Shown here one piece after another: positions 47,940 to 57,751 of a DNA stretch of 64,000 bases. The notes under the pieces are model-generated. The model made no database searches, was not told where the DNA came from, and was given only the letters and a program-made list of their open reading frames with translations. Positions within the stretch are counted from its first letter, which is position 1. Each line of letters starts with the position of its first letter. The position numbers and the translations under genes are program-made. The stretch comes from Marinobacter sp. JH2 (GTDB taxonomy: Bacteria; Pseudomonadota; Gammaproteobacteria; Pseudomonadales; Oleiphilaceae). The DNA lies in contig NZ_CP037934.1 in the NCBI RefSeq assembly GCF_004353225.1, positions 1 through 64,000 on the forward strand, written 5' to 3'.

Positions 47940-48054
47940 GCCCCGAGGTGGGGGCGGCTTTCCAAAAATGTGCGCAGCCATGGATGGCGGAGCAGAAGCG
48001 CCACAGGGATGTGCCGCAGGAGCGGTTTTTGGAAAGCCGTCGTCACCTCGGGGC
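47940..48054. repeat. Long inverted repeat between converging nir and nor operons
   Basis: Two 29-base arms, 47940-47968 and 48026-48054, are complementary at 26 of 29 positions; the left arm begins GCCCCGAGGTG and ends TTTCCAAAAA. The ~57-base interior holds smaller hairpins (GCCAT-gg-ATGGC and CACA-ggga-TGTG). The A5 and T5 at the inner ends of the arms do not make a standard terminator. It fills the gap between the small membrane gene (plus) and norF (minus) and could end transcription from both sides or be one copy of a dispersed repeat. Confidence 0.75.
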
Positions 48055-48106
48055 CTGCACCAACCTGGCAGGCTGCTTCGGTAAGAGGTGGCAGTCGCGT
48101 TAGAGC

Positions 48107-48346
48107 TTAGCTAGCCAGATGAATCCCCGCCAGCACAACAACCACAACAATCGCCCATCCCTGAGAAGCTAGCCTCCACCCCAAAGGAGAATGCTTCATC
48201 TCCATAAAGTGATCCACCAACAGCACCGCCTTCACCAACACCAACCCAAACACCATCCAGACCAAAATCCCGGGATCAACGCCCGCCTGCATAGCAACTA
48301 CCGGCCCCATGGTGCACAGCATCAGAATGATATAAACCGCCAACAT
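48107..48346 (-). CDS. norF: NorF-like small membrane protein (cytochrome c oxidase subunit IV-like)
   Basis: A 79-residue protein with three hydrophobic helices: residues ~2-20, 27-45 (WMVFGLVLVKAVLLVDHFMEM) and 60-77. The VDHFMEM segment is typical of subunit IV-like proteins such as NorF and CyoD relatives. In Paracoccus norF and norE support full NO reductase activity. It is the last gene of the norC-B-x-D-E-F unit, 12 bases after norE. Confidence 0.82.
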   Translation of the reverse strand: MLAVYIILMLCTMGPVVAMQAGVDPGILVWMVFGLVLVKAVLLVDHFMEMKHSPLGWRLASQGWAIVVVVVLAGIHLAS

Positions 48347-48358
48347 CTGTCAGACTCC

Positions 48359-48934
48359 TTAAGCCAGAACATAAAGCATTGGAAACAACACCAGCCACAC
48401 CAAATCAACCATATGCCAGTAAGAAGCACCGGATTCCAGGCCGTGCATGTCATCTCCGGTGTACTCACCTTTCTTCACCTTGACCGCTAACACCGCCAGA
48501 ATAATCTGGCCTAAGACCACGTGCATAAAGTGAAAAAACGTCAGGAAGAAATAAAACATGAAAAACGCATCGGTCCCTAAGTTATAGCCATTGGAGTACA
48601 GCTGCGCGTACTCCCAAACCTTGCCGAATGTGTAAATAGACGACGCCGCCACCGCCCACCACAACAGCCCAGCCGTGCCAGCCCGGTGGTCCCGGAAACG
48701 ATGCACTGCCAAGGCCACGAAATAACTGGCCGTGATCAGGCCAATGGTATTCACCAAGCCTGTCCATGGGTGAAGCGCCTCTCGGCCTGCTGAAAAAGTG
48801 GTTGGGTCCATGCTTCGGGCAACGCCGAAGCCGATAAACATAATGCCGAACACCGCCAGTTCCGCGAAAATAAAGAACCAGACGGCAATATCGCCTGGTA
48901 AATGCCGATTACGAACGGCCACATTGTCAGACAT
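48359..48934 (-). CDS. norE: NorE, cytochrome c oxidase subunit III-like protein
   Basis: A 191-residue protein with five membrane helices of the haem-copper oxidase subunit III family. Marks: GDIAVWFFIFAELAVFGIMFIGF at the start, GLVNTIGLITASYFVALAV, FFMFYFFLTFFHFMHVVLG, and ASYWHMVDLVWLVLFPMLYVL at the end. It is shorter than true subunit III. Located between norD and norF. Confidence 0.92.
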   Translation of the reverse strand: MSDNVAVRNRHLPGDIAVWFFIFAELAVFGIMFIGFGVARSMDPTTFSAGREALHPWTGLVNTIGLITASYFVALAVHRFRDHRAGTAGLLWWAVAASSIYTFGKVWEYAQLYSNGYNLGTDAFFMFYFFLTFFHFMHVVLGQIILAVLAVKVKKGEYTGDDMHGLESGASYWHMVDLVWLVLFPMLYVLA

Positions 48935-48948
48935 CGCTAAATACTCCG

Positions 48949-50772
48949 TTATCGAGTCAGGTTCAGATAAAGCTTGGGTAGCTGAGCGGGCAGTTGCGTG
49001 GGGTCTTTGATCACCACGAAATTAGAACTGCCGAACACGTATGGCAGGTACTCATTGGCCTCTTCGTCAATGGTCACACAGAAGGGTGTAATCCCTGCTT
49101 TCTGGGCCTCTTGAACCGCCATGCGAGTGTCTTCAACACCGTACCTACCTTCGTATAAATCCAAATCGTTCGGCTTGCCATCGGTTAGCAGAAGCAGAAT
49201 TCTCTGGTGCTCGGGCCGCCCCTGAAGCAGCTTGATAGACTGGCGAATGGCAGCACCCATGCGTGTGTAGTAGCCCGGCTCCAGTGCCTGAATTCGGCCT
49301 CGTGTCGTGTCGTTGTAGGGCTCGTCAAACGACTTGATGTGATGGAACCGAATATGGTCCCGGCGGCGCGATGAAAACGCAAAGATGGCAAACGGGTCGC
49401 GGCTGGCGGTTAACGCCTCGCTAAGCAACTGCAAGCCATCGCGAGCCACATCGATGACACGCAGGTTATTGTTGATGTAGGTATCGGTAGACAACGAAAC
49501 ATCGGTCAACACCAAACACGCCAGATCACGTTGGTTGTGTTTGCACTGGCGGAACAGCTTCTGGTCTACTTCACCGCTCCCGCGGCGGATCTGAACGGTG
49601 CGATCCAGACAGGCATCCAGATCCAGTTCCTCTCCGTCTAATTGTCTGCGCTCCCACTGGCGCAAAGGCTTCAGCGCGCTGAACTGGCGGCGCAGCGTTT
49701 GCGCCGAACGCATTAAGTGTTCTGGCAACGGAGACGGGATTGCCTCTTTACTGAGCATGGGTTGCAGGCAGCAGAACTTTTCCCGAAATGCCTGGCGGCG
49801 CCAATCCCACTCTGGCAGATGAATGCCCGGGCCAAGGTAAAGGTCGTCATTCTCTTCCGAAGGTAAATCCAGGTCGAACTTGATCGCGGACGAAGCTTCG
49901 CGGCGGTCTTTCGACACAGAGATCATGTCCATGTCTTCGGCCACTGCATCGGCATCGTCTTCGTCGCTGTCATCGCCCGCCCGATCAACCGGAATGAATT
50001 CAGACCAGGTAAACAGGTTTTCCAGTCGGAACAGCATAATGCCTTGGTCTTTGTCGAAGGCATCCACTCGCTCAGCGCGACGGCGTTTACGCTTCTTCGC
50101 CAAACCGCTGGATTTGGACTGTGTGTTGTCGTCACCCAGAATCTGCCCTGTCACTTTGCCTCGCCCTAACACAGGGTAAAGCCAAAGCACCACGGGCCAC
50201 GGGTCGGTGAGGGCGTCGGGCAGGTCATCTACGCTGCCCGGATGAATCAGAGCTTGGCGAATAGCCGCTTCACGCTTGGCTTCGTTGCCAGAAAGGCTTT
50301 CTGGAGTGGGGCGCCATCGCAGGGCGTGCTTCACCAACCGCTGATAAATGGGCTCAAGGCCGGGCCAGCGGGCAAGTAATTCCAGCACCATTGCCTGATT
50401 GCCTTTCAGCCAGCTGTAGTTGCTGACCTCGCCCAACGAAGCCAAAGCAGCCAGCCAAAGATAAAGGTCTCTGTTCAGTTTTTTCGAAGGGAACAGCGCC
50501 AGTTGGTCCGGCAAACGTAAACTCTCGTCATCTCTCCACGCCAACTCGAATTTACGGTGAGTGCCCGCGAGTTTTTGCAGGAATTTCCGGCGAATCTGAA
50601 ACTGACGGGGCTCCGCCGTTACCAGGCTCAAAGCCGGGTCACCGCCCAGGGCGCGGAACAGCACGCCCAGCGTGCGGGCCTCGTCTTTCAGGTGCACGGC
50701 GTATTCCGGGAATTCGCCCATGGCCTGTCGAGTCACATAATCGTGCCACTTTAATCCGACCCACTCTTCCAT
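48949..50772 (-). CDS. norD: NorD, VWA-domain NO reductase activation protein
   Basis: A 607-residue protein; the N-terminal ~400 residues are helical, with an acidic Asp/Glu-rich patch (~265-285, DDSDEDDADAVAED). A C-terminal von Willebrand A domain (~415-605) has the MIDAS motif as DVSLSTD (D-x-S-x-S), TRMG and LLLTDGKPND. With NorQ it acts as a metal-insertion chaperone for NorB. It lies downstream of the polyferredoxin gene after 14 bases. Confidence 0.93.
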   Translation of the reverse strand: MEEWVGLKWHDYVTRQAMGEFPEYAVHLKDEARTLGVLFRALGGDPALSLVTAEPRQFQIRRKFLQKLAGTHRKFELAWRDDESLRLPDQLALFPSKKLNRDLYLWLAALASLGEVSNYSWLKGNQAMVLELLARWPGLEPIYQRLVKHALRWRPTPESLSGNEAKREAAIRQALIHPGSVDDLPDALTDPWPVVLWLYPVLGRGKVTGQILGDDNTQSKSSGLAKKRKRRRAERVDAFDKDQGIMLFRLENLFTWSEFIPVDRAGDDSDEDDADAVAEDMDMISVSKDRREASSAIKFDLDLPSEENDDLYLGPGIHLPEWDWRRQAFREKFCCLQPMLSKEAIPSPLPEHLMRSAQTLRRQFSALKPLRQWERRQLDGEELDLDACLDRTVQIRRGSGEVDQKLFRQCKHNQRDLACLVLTDVSLSTDTYINNNLRVIDVARDGLQLLSEALTASRDPFAIFAFSSRRRDHIRFHHIKSFDEPYNDTTRGRIQALEPGYYTRMGAAIRQSIKLLQGRPEHQRILLLLTDGKPNDLDLYEGRYGVEDTRMAVQEAQKAGITPFCVTIDEEANEYLPYVFGSSNFVVIKDPTQLPAQLPKLYLNLTR

Positions 50773-50786
50773 ATCGACTCCTTAAC

Positions 50787-51737
50787 TCAGGCGCGCGGTT
50801 GACGCGACTTGGTATCAATTTCTCGCACCGGGATTAGCACCGTTTGCTTACCGGGTATTCCGGGCTCCCAGGTCAGCAGTGAGCCTTCCGGATTGTCTTT
50901 TTGTACGTCGCGGCAAGCACTTACACATTGCAGGCATTGAGTGCATGAGAACTTTGCGCGTTTATGACTGCGAGTAGGTAATCGCATCGGACAGGCTTCG
51001 TCGCAGGCCTTGGTGCAGTCGCGGCAAGCGGCCGCACGCTTGGTATCGAAGGTCACGACTTTGCCTTTGCCGTTGGCCATCCATGCAATGCTCTGCACCA
51101 GCCCAACAGCGCAGCCGTATTTACAGAACAAATGACGGGCGAACAGAAAATCAAAGGTGAATGCGGCTGTAGCTACGCCAAGAAAAATAGCCGGGTACAA
51201 GCCAATTTGGCCGGTAACCAGATCGGTATATAGTGAAATAGGAGGTAATAGATAAGACAGCAACGCCAAGGCCCAGGAAAAACCGATGAGCGCACAAACC
51301 AGCGTCAGGCCAGCCCAGTGAATGGCTTTGCCTGTGCTGCCTTTGTTTAGGGCCTCCCAAAGAGTAGGGCGGCCGGTGATGCGAGTCATTAGGCCATTGA
51401 TGGTTTCAACAACCGAAAAGTGGGGACACAGCCAGCCGCAGTACAAACGTCCCCATTTGAATGCGATCCCGAGCGCCAAGGGCACCAAAACAACAATAGG
51501 CAGGATGAACCAAAAAAGAATCTGTCCGGCGACTTCGGCTGGCGAGCTTTGCGCCACCCAATCGAGGTGCAGATTAAACGAAAGCGGAAAACCCAACAGA
51601 ACAAAATGGGTTTCGGTCAGGTCGTAGCGAAAAATATTGAGTACAGGCGCAAGCAAAAAGAGCAGGAAAAAGGCACCGCGGGTAATCAGGCGCTTCTGCT
51701 GGAGAGTATCTTCAGGATTGACGGTTTGCGCATGCAC
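50787..51737 (-). CDS. Membrane polyferredoxin (4Fe-4S, CcoG/NapH-like) in the nor operon
   Basis: A 316-residue protein with about five membrane helices and two 4Fe-4S sites. The membrane part has CGWLCPHFSVVE and FCKYGCAVGLVQS, as in CcoG, NapH and NosR. The C-terminal cytoplasmic part has CRDCTKACDEACPMRLPT and CTQCLQCVSACRDV. Proteins of this type pass electrons in redox or metal handling; CcoG reduces copper for cbb3 oxidase assembly. It sits between norB (51799) and norD, so a role in NO reductase electron supply or in metal delivery to NorB is likely, though not shown. No flavin domain is present, so it is not NosR itself. Confidence 0.87.
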   Translation of the reverse strand: MHAQTVNPEDTLQQKRLITRGAFFLLFLLAPVLNIFRYDLTETHFVLLGFPLSFNLHLDWVAQSSPAEVAGQILFWFILPIVVLVPLALGIAFKWGRLYCGWLCPHFSVVETINGLMTRITGRPTLWEALNKGSTGKAIHWAGLTLVCALIGFSWALALLSYLLPPISLYTDLVTGQIGLYPAIFLGVATAAFTFDFLFARHLFCKYGCAVGLVQSIAWMANGKGKVVTFDTKRAAACRDCTKACDEACPMRLPTRSHKRAKFSCTQCLQCVSACRDVQKDNPEGSLLTWEPGIPGKQTVLIPVREIDTKSRQPRA

Positions 51738-51798
51738 GGAGTTGGGCCAAAGTTGATGTGAGTGCCGGGGCCCCGAAGGCCCCGGCGGTTACGCTTTC

Positions 51799-53674
<1,876 letters not shown>

Positions 53675-53745
53675 GGGTTTCTCTCCTTGGTTGTTAGAAA
53701 TAACTGACTGCGGCACTAGGATATAAAGATGTATTTGTGATGCTG

Positions 53746-53759
53746 TTGATCATTATCAA
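53746..53759 (-). promoter_or_regulatory. Perfect FNR/DNR box upstream of norC
   Basis: TTGATCATTATCAA matches TTGAT-N4-ATCAA at all ten positions. Its centre is ~78 bases before the norC ATG. A minus-strand -10-like TATATC at 53725-53720 puts the start site near 53713, giving the usual -40 to -41.5 position of an activator such as DNR or ANR. Confidence 0.88.
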
Positions 53760-53794
53760 AGATGCCTAGACGTTTCTCTATTGCGCCGGGGAGT

Positions 53795-53810
53795 TACCTC
53801 TACATGGGTA
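53795..53810. promoter_or_regulatory. NarL/NarP-like 7-2-7 site upstream of norC
   Basis: TACCTCT-AC-ATGGGTA: both halves fit the NarL heptamer TACYNMT fully, in inverted orientation with the two-base gap of NarL/NarP sites. It is 50 bases upstream of the norC box centre, so both could work on one promoter. It is also ~55 bases before the divergent AEC gene. Confidence 0.65.
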
Positions 53811-53863
53811 GGTGGTAGACTGCCCCGCTTGCAATATTCGTTGGTAATTGGCTTGGAGGCACC

Positions 53864-54781
53864 ATGGCAGCTGCGCTGGCCCTGTTTATAAAACTTCTAC
53901 CTCTATACGTTACGGTTGCCCTTGGTTGGGTAGCGGGGCGCTATTTGGAGGTCAGCGGAAAGCACATTGCAGGCATGATGTTGTACATCGTGACGCCTTC
54001 TGTGGTGTTCTCGGGTGTGATGGCAGCCCCCCTGTCGGCAGAGGTGATTTTGCTACCGTTTCTGGTGATGGGGTTTTGCACACTGATCGCGTTGCTGCAT
54101 ATGGTTTTCGCTCGCAAACTTCTGAACGATGGCAGTGAAGTGGTCATACCTTTGACCGTGGGAACAGGGAATACCGGTTACTTTGGTATCCCGGTTGCCC
54201 TGTTGCTGTTCGGGGAGCAAGGACTGGCGATTTATATCGTTTGCATGCTTGGTACGACCTTGTTTGAAAACTCCGTCGGGTTTTATCTGGCCGCACGGGG
54301 GAGATACAGCGTTCGGGATGCGTTGGTTCGGGTGGCAAAACTGCCCTCGGTCTATGCCTTCCTGCTGGCAGTATCACTGAACCTTTCGGGGGTGGGGATT
54401 CCTGATCCTTTCATGCCGCTGTTTGATAACTTGCGAGGCGCATACAGCATCTTGGGCATGATGATTATCGGAATGAGTATTCTGAGCTTCAGAGGGCTGG
54501 CCGGAAACCCGGTGTTTACCGGGCTGGCGTTTTTCGGAAAGTTTGTGTCTTGGCCGGTGCTGGCCTTGGCGTTCTGGTGGCTGGATGCCAGTGTGCTGGG
54601 CATCTACGACCAAGCCGTACATCAGGCGATTTTTCTGATTTCCATCACTCCGATAGCCGCCAATACGGTGGTCATCGCCACGCTGCTGGATGCATCCCCC
54701 CAGCAGGCGGCTGGTACCACACTGCTCAGTACGTTGTTTGCGCTTGGCTTTATTCCAGTGATGGTGTCATGGGTGTTTTAA
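53864..54781 (+). CDS. AEC-family permease (auxin efflux carrier-like)
   Basis: A 305-residue membrane protein with ten helices in the AEC/malate permease family. Marks: LFIKLLPLYVTVALGWVAGRYL, MLYIVTPSVVFSGVM, VIPLTVGTGNTGYFGIPVALLLFGEQGLAIYIVCM, and ITPIAANTVVIATLLDASPQQAAGTTLLSTLFAL. Members export or import small organic acids; the substrate is not predictable here. It is divergent from norC and shares its upstream region, which may make it part of the low-oxygen response. Its end overlaps the converging transporter gene by 4 bases. Confidence 0.88.
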   Translation: MAAALALFIKLLPLYVTVALGWVAGRYLEVSGKHIAGMMLYIVTPSVVFSGVMAAPLSAEVILLPFLVMGFCTLIALLHMVFARKLLNDGSEVVIPLTVGTGNTGYFGIPVALLLFGEQGLAIYIVCMLGTTLFENSVGFYLAARGRYSVRDALVRVAKLPSVYAFLLAVSLNLSGVGIPDPFMPLFDNLRGAYSILGMMIIGMSILSFRGLAGNPVFTGLAFFGKFVSWPVLALAFWWLDASVLGIYDQAVHQAIFLISITPIAANTVVIATLLDASPQQAAGTTLLSTLFALGFIPVMVSWVF

Positions 54782-55437
54782 TGGCTGTGTGAGGGCGATG
54801 TTGCCGCCTCGTGTGCCAGATTCTCCGCGCGGGCCTCGGTAATATCCTTTTTAGCATGGCGCACCACACTAAACCCTGCGGTGATGGCTAATGTGCCCAT
54901 AATCGCGGCCACGACCAAGTCCGGCCATGCGGTGCCGGTGCCGAACACGCCCAGTGCGGCGCCCATAACGGCGATGTTACTGATGGCATCGTTGCGGCTG
55001 CAGAGCCATACCGAGCGCATATCAGAATCGCCTTCCCGAAATTTGAACAATACAACTGCCACGCAAACGTTGGCCAGCAGTGCGAGAAAACCGATACTGC
55101 CCATGGTGAAAGGTTCGGGTGTAGTGCCAGCCTCCAGTACCCACAGCGCCCGGGCCCAGACAGCTAAGCCAAACACGGCCATGGTGATGCCTTTGACCAT
55201 GGCCGCACGGCCACGCCATAGCATGCCCATGGAAAGAACCGTAAGTGACAGAATGTAGTTGGCACTATCGCCAAAGAAGTCGATAGCGTCGGCCATGAGT
55301 GAAACCGAACCGGACGAAAGACTGGCAACGCCTTCCACCAGAAACATGGCAAGGTTCACCCATAGAGCAAACCACAAAGCGCGACGGAAGCCGGGGGCGG
55401 GTGTTTTTGGTGTAGGGGCAGAACAGGAACAAGCCAT
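54778..55437 (-). CDS. Cation diffusion facilitator-type transporter (short form)
   Basis: A 219-residue CDF-type protein with six helices and no C-terminal cytoplasmic domain. The HxxxD-like metal site of helix 2 reads SVSLMADAIDFFGDSANYIL, with Asp residues, and helix 5 has LCSRNDAISNIAVMGAALG. The N-terminus is MACSCSAPTP with a Cys pair, and the C-terminus ends in SPSHSH. The start is the ATG after GGAGGTCACT. Behind a MerR-type promoter and a CadR-like gene, it probably exports Zn, Cd or Co. Confidence 0.88.
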   Translation of the reverse strand: MACSCSAPTPKTPAPGFRRALWFALWVNLAMFLVEGVASLSSGSVSLMADAIDFFGDSANYILSLTVLSMGMLWRGRAAMVKGITMAVFGLAVWARALWVLEAGTTPEPFTMGSIGFLALLANVCVAVVLFKFREGDSDMRSVWLCSRNDAISNIAVMGAALGVFGTGTAWPDLVVAAIMGTLAITAGFSVVRHAKKDITEARAENLAHEAATSPSHSH

Positions 55438-55464
55438 AGTGACCTCCAATGAATCCATGCCGCT

Positions 55465-55495
55465 ATTAAAAACCCTGTAGTTGCTACAGGGTCAA
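55465..55495 (-). promoter_or_regulatory. MerR-type promoter for the cation transporter
   Basis: Minus strand: -35 TTGACC (55495-55490), a 19-base spacer, and -10 TTTAAT (55470-55465). In the spacer, the dyad ACCCTGTAG-caa-CTACAGGGT (55492-55472) is perfect. A long spacer with a central dyad is the hallmark of promoters activated by MerR-family metal sensors (compare CadR, PbrR and ZntR sites). Confidence 0.88.
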
Positions 55496-55516
55496 GCCCT
55501 TTGAACACCTACCTAT

Positions 55517-55978
55517 TTATTCGCCGCTTCCGGCACCATGGGTGCCAGGAACATGATTGTGCGGCTCGACTGCAGAGAGTTTCCCAAGTTCGGTGTTGAG
55601 CCCGTCAAGAATGCCGCAATCGCTGATGGCACCGGGGGAGCCGCAGGCGCGTTGAAGGCTCACCAAGGTTTGTTCGAGGCTGGCTAACTCCTGCAAACGG
55701 GCTCGAACATGAGAGAGGTGGCTCGCGAGCAGCGCATCGACTTCCGAACAGTCGGCGGTGGGTTTTTCTTCCAGCCGAAGCAATTCGCGAATTTCGTCTT
55801 GCGCCATATCCAAATTGCGACACCGCCGGATAAACAACAGGCGGTCCAAGTGTGCTTTGACGTAGCTTCGGTACCCGTTTTCCCCGCGCTCCGGGGCTGG
55901 CATCAGGCCGATCTTTTCGTAGTAGCGAATGGTTTCGACGGGCACGTTGGCCTGTTGGGAGAGTGCGCCGATTTTCAT
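55517..55978 (-). CDS. cadR: MerR-family heavy-metal sensor, CadR/PbrR-like
   Basis: A 153-residue MerR regulator. The N-terminal wing-HTH is KIGALSQQANVPVETIRYYEKIGLMPAP (first ~28 residues), followed by a long dimer helix. Metal-site cysteines are Cys77 (TADCSEV), Cys112 and Cys121 (RACGSPGAISDCG), close to the Cys77/112/119 pattern of CadR. The C-terminus is His-rich (EPHNHVPGTHG), which may hold extra metal ions. It is upstream of the transporter on the same strand, with the operator between them. Confidence 0.88.
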   Translation of the reverse strand: MKIGALSQQANVPVETIRYYEKIGLMPAPERGENGYRSYVKAHLDRLLFIRRCRNLDMAQDEIRELLRLEEKPTADCSEVDALLASHLSHVRARLQELASLEQTLVSLQRACGSPGAISDCGILDGLNTELGKLSAVEPHNHVPGTHGAGSGE

Positions 55979-56041
55979 GTTATACCTCGTTCAGCATAAG
56001 GACTTTACTGTTACTCACTTTATGCGTCAGGTAAACCATTG

Positions 56042-57574
56042 TTAAAGTTCTTCGATGTGTTCGAGAATCCACTCAGCGCGCTTTATCAGCGCCTCGCGCC
56101 GCTCCGGTTTCTGTTTGTCCCAGTTCCGATACATCATGCCCATGCGATGATTGTTGGCGAAATCGTCTCGGTGTCGGTCGATGAAATGCCAGTAAAGGCT
56201 GTTAAACGGGCAGGCATCTTCGCTTGTGGCATCCTGAACGCGGTAATGGCAGTTCTGGCAGTGGTCGGACATCCGTTGGATGTATTTGCCGCTGGCTGCG
56301 TAGGGCTTGGAGCCTAAGTATCCGCCATCCGCGTGCATCACCATGCCGAGTACATTGGGCAGCTCAACCCAGTCGTAGGCATCGGCGTACACGGCCAGAT
56401 ACCAATCACAGATTTCTTCGGGTTTGATCCCGGCCAGAAGCGCGAAGTTGCCGGTCACCATTAAACGCTGAATGTGGTGGGCATAGGCATTCCGGTAGGT
56501 GGCATCGATCGCTTTGTGCATGCACCGCATTTTGGTGTCGCCGGTCCAGTAAAACCACGGCAACGAGCGCGTATTGCCCAAACGGTTTTCACGGGCGTAA
56601 TCGGGCATTAATCGCCAGTAAATTCCGCGGACAAACTCACGCCAGCCAAGAATCTGACGCACAAATCCTTCAACAGCATTGAGCGGTGCTTGGCCCGAGT
56701 GCCAGGCGCGGACTGCGGCTTCGCAGACATCCATTGGGGCTAGCAAGCCGATATTAATATAAGGCGATAAGATGGCGTGAAACAGCCATTCTTCATGGTC
56801 AGATATCGCGTCCTGATAGTCTCCGAAGCAGGGCAGGGCGAAGTCGATAAAGTATTCCAGTGCCTGCAGGGCTTGGTCAGCGGTGACGGCAAAGTGAAAA
56901 TCGTCGGTTGTGCCAAAGTGTTCCGAAAACTGCTCGTCCACTTGTTTGATGACTTCTCGTGTGATGTCGTCTGGCTCGGCTCGAAACGGTCTGGGAGCAG
57001 GGGGCTTGCCCGTCCACTTTTTGCGGTTGTCAGCATCGTAATTCCAATGCCCGCCTTCCGGTTGCCCGTCCGGAGTCATCAATAGGCCGGTTTTCTTGCG
57101 CATCTCCCGGTAAAAGAATTCCATGCGTAATTGCTTCTTGCCATCTGCCCATTCGGCAAATTCTTTGTGACTGCAGATAAACCGAGTGTCCGGACGAATT
57201 TCGACGGGAATACCCAGGCTTTTGTGCCACTGACTGATTTGGGTGTGCAAACGCCATTCACCGCACTCGGTGGTGACAAGGCGTTCCGGTTGGTGCTGTT
57301 GCACCACAGTGGTTATGTACTGCTCCAGAGATAGCGCAGGGGTATCCAGAGTGTAGCGCTGGTATTGAACTCGCCAGCCGTGCTGCTCCAATTCTTGGGC
57401 GAAGTGCCTCATGGCACTGAAAACGAGCACCAGCTTTTTCTTGTGATGATTGGTATAGCTGGCTTCATCATGAACCTCGGCCATCACGATCAGATCGTTG
57501 TCCTTATCAGCTTCTTCAAGGGCAGACAGGGTTGTGCTGAGCTGATCACCAAGAATCAAAATGAGGTTGGCCAT
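56042..57574 (-). CDS. phrB: Iron-sulfur cryptochrome/(6-4) photolyase (PhrB/FeS-BCP family)
   Basis: A 510-residue FAD photolyase-like protein of the FeS-BCP class. The N-terminal antenna-type Rossmann domain begins NLILILGDQLST; the C-terminal catalytic domain contains LGWREFVRGIYWRLM, FYWTGDTKMRCMHK, and LMVTGNFALLAGI. Four cysteines, 351, 439, 442 and 455 (MRC, DHCQNC, ACPFN), match the Fe-S ligands of Agrobacterium PhrB (350, 438, 441, 454) with a one-residue shift. Members repair (6-4) photoproducts or sense light. It is upstream of cadR on the same strand and divergent from hemN. Confidence 0.92.
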   Translation of the reverse strand: MANLILILGDQLSTTLSALEEADKDNDLIVMAEVHDEASYTNHHKKKLVLVFSAMRHFAQELEQHGWRVQYQRYTLDTPALSLEQYITTVVQQHQPERLVTTECGEWRLHTQISQWHKSLGIPVEIRPDTRFICSHKEFAEWADGKKQLRMEFFYREMRKKTGLLMTPDGQPEGGHWNYDADNRKKWTGKPPAPRPFRAEPDDITREVIKQVDEQFSEHFGTTDDFHFAVTADQALQALEYFIDFALPCFGDYQDAISDHEEWLFHAILSPYINIGLLAPMDVCEAAVRAWHSGQAPLNAVEGFVRQILGWREFVRGIYWRLMPDYARENRLGNTRSLPWFYWTGDTKMRCMHKAIDATYRNAYAHHIQRLMVTGNFALLAGIKPEEICDWYLAVYADAYDWVELPNVLGMVMHADGGYLGSKPYAASGKYIQRMSDHCQNCHYRVQDATSEDACPFNSLYWHFIDRHRDDFANNHRMGMMYRNWDKQKPERREALIKRAEWILEHIEEL

Positions 57575-57663
57575 AGCGTTCTCCGGTAAAGTTTATCCTT
57601 AAGGGGTAGATGAACTACGCCATGAGCACAAGTTTGGTTTAAAGCGCCGAGTGATAGGCTTTA

Positions 57664-57705
57664 CTGATCCGTATCAATAGATACAACGGGCCGCTGAGGC
57701 ATAAT
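57664..57705 (+). promoter_or_regulatory. ANR-type promoter of hemN
   Basis: The box CTGAT-CCGT-ATCAA (57664-57677) fits the Fnr/Anr consensus at nine of ten positions. A -10 CATAAT lies at 57700-57705. The box centre would be ~41 bases before a start site near 57712, the class II layout. This is the expected control for an oxygen-independent haem enzyme. Confidence 0.78.
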
Positions 57706-57751
57706 TCTTGTCTTTCGGTTTACCGCTTTACCTGACGTTAGAGTTACCACT

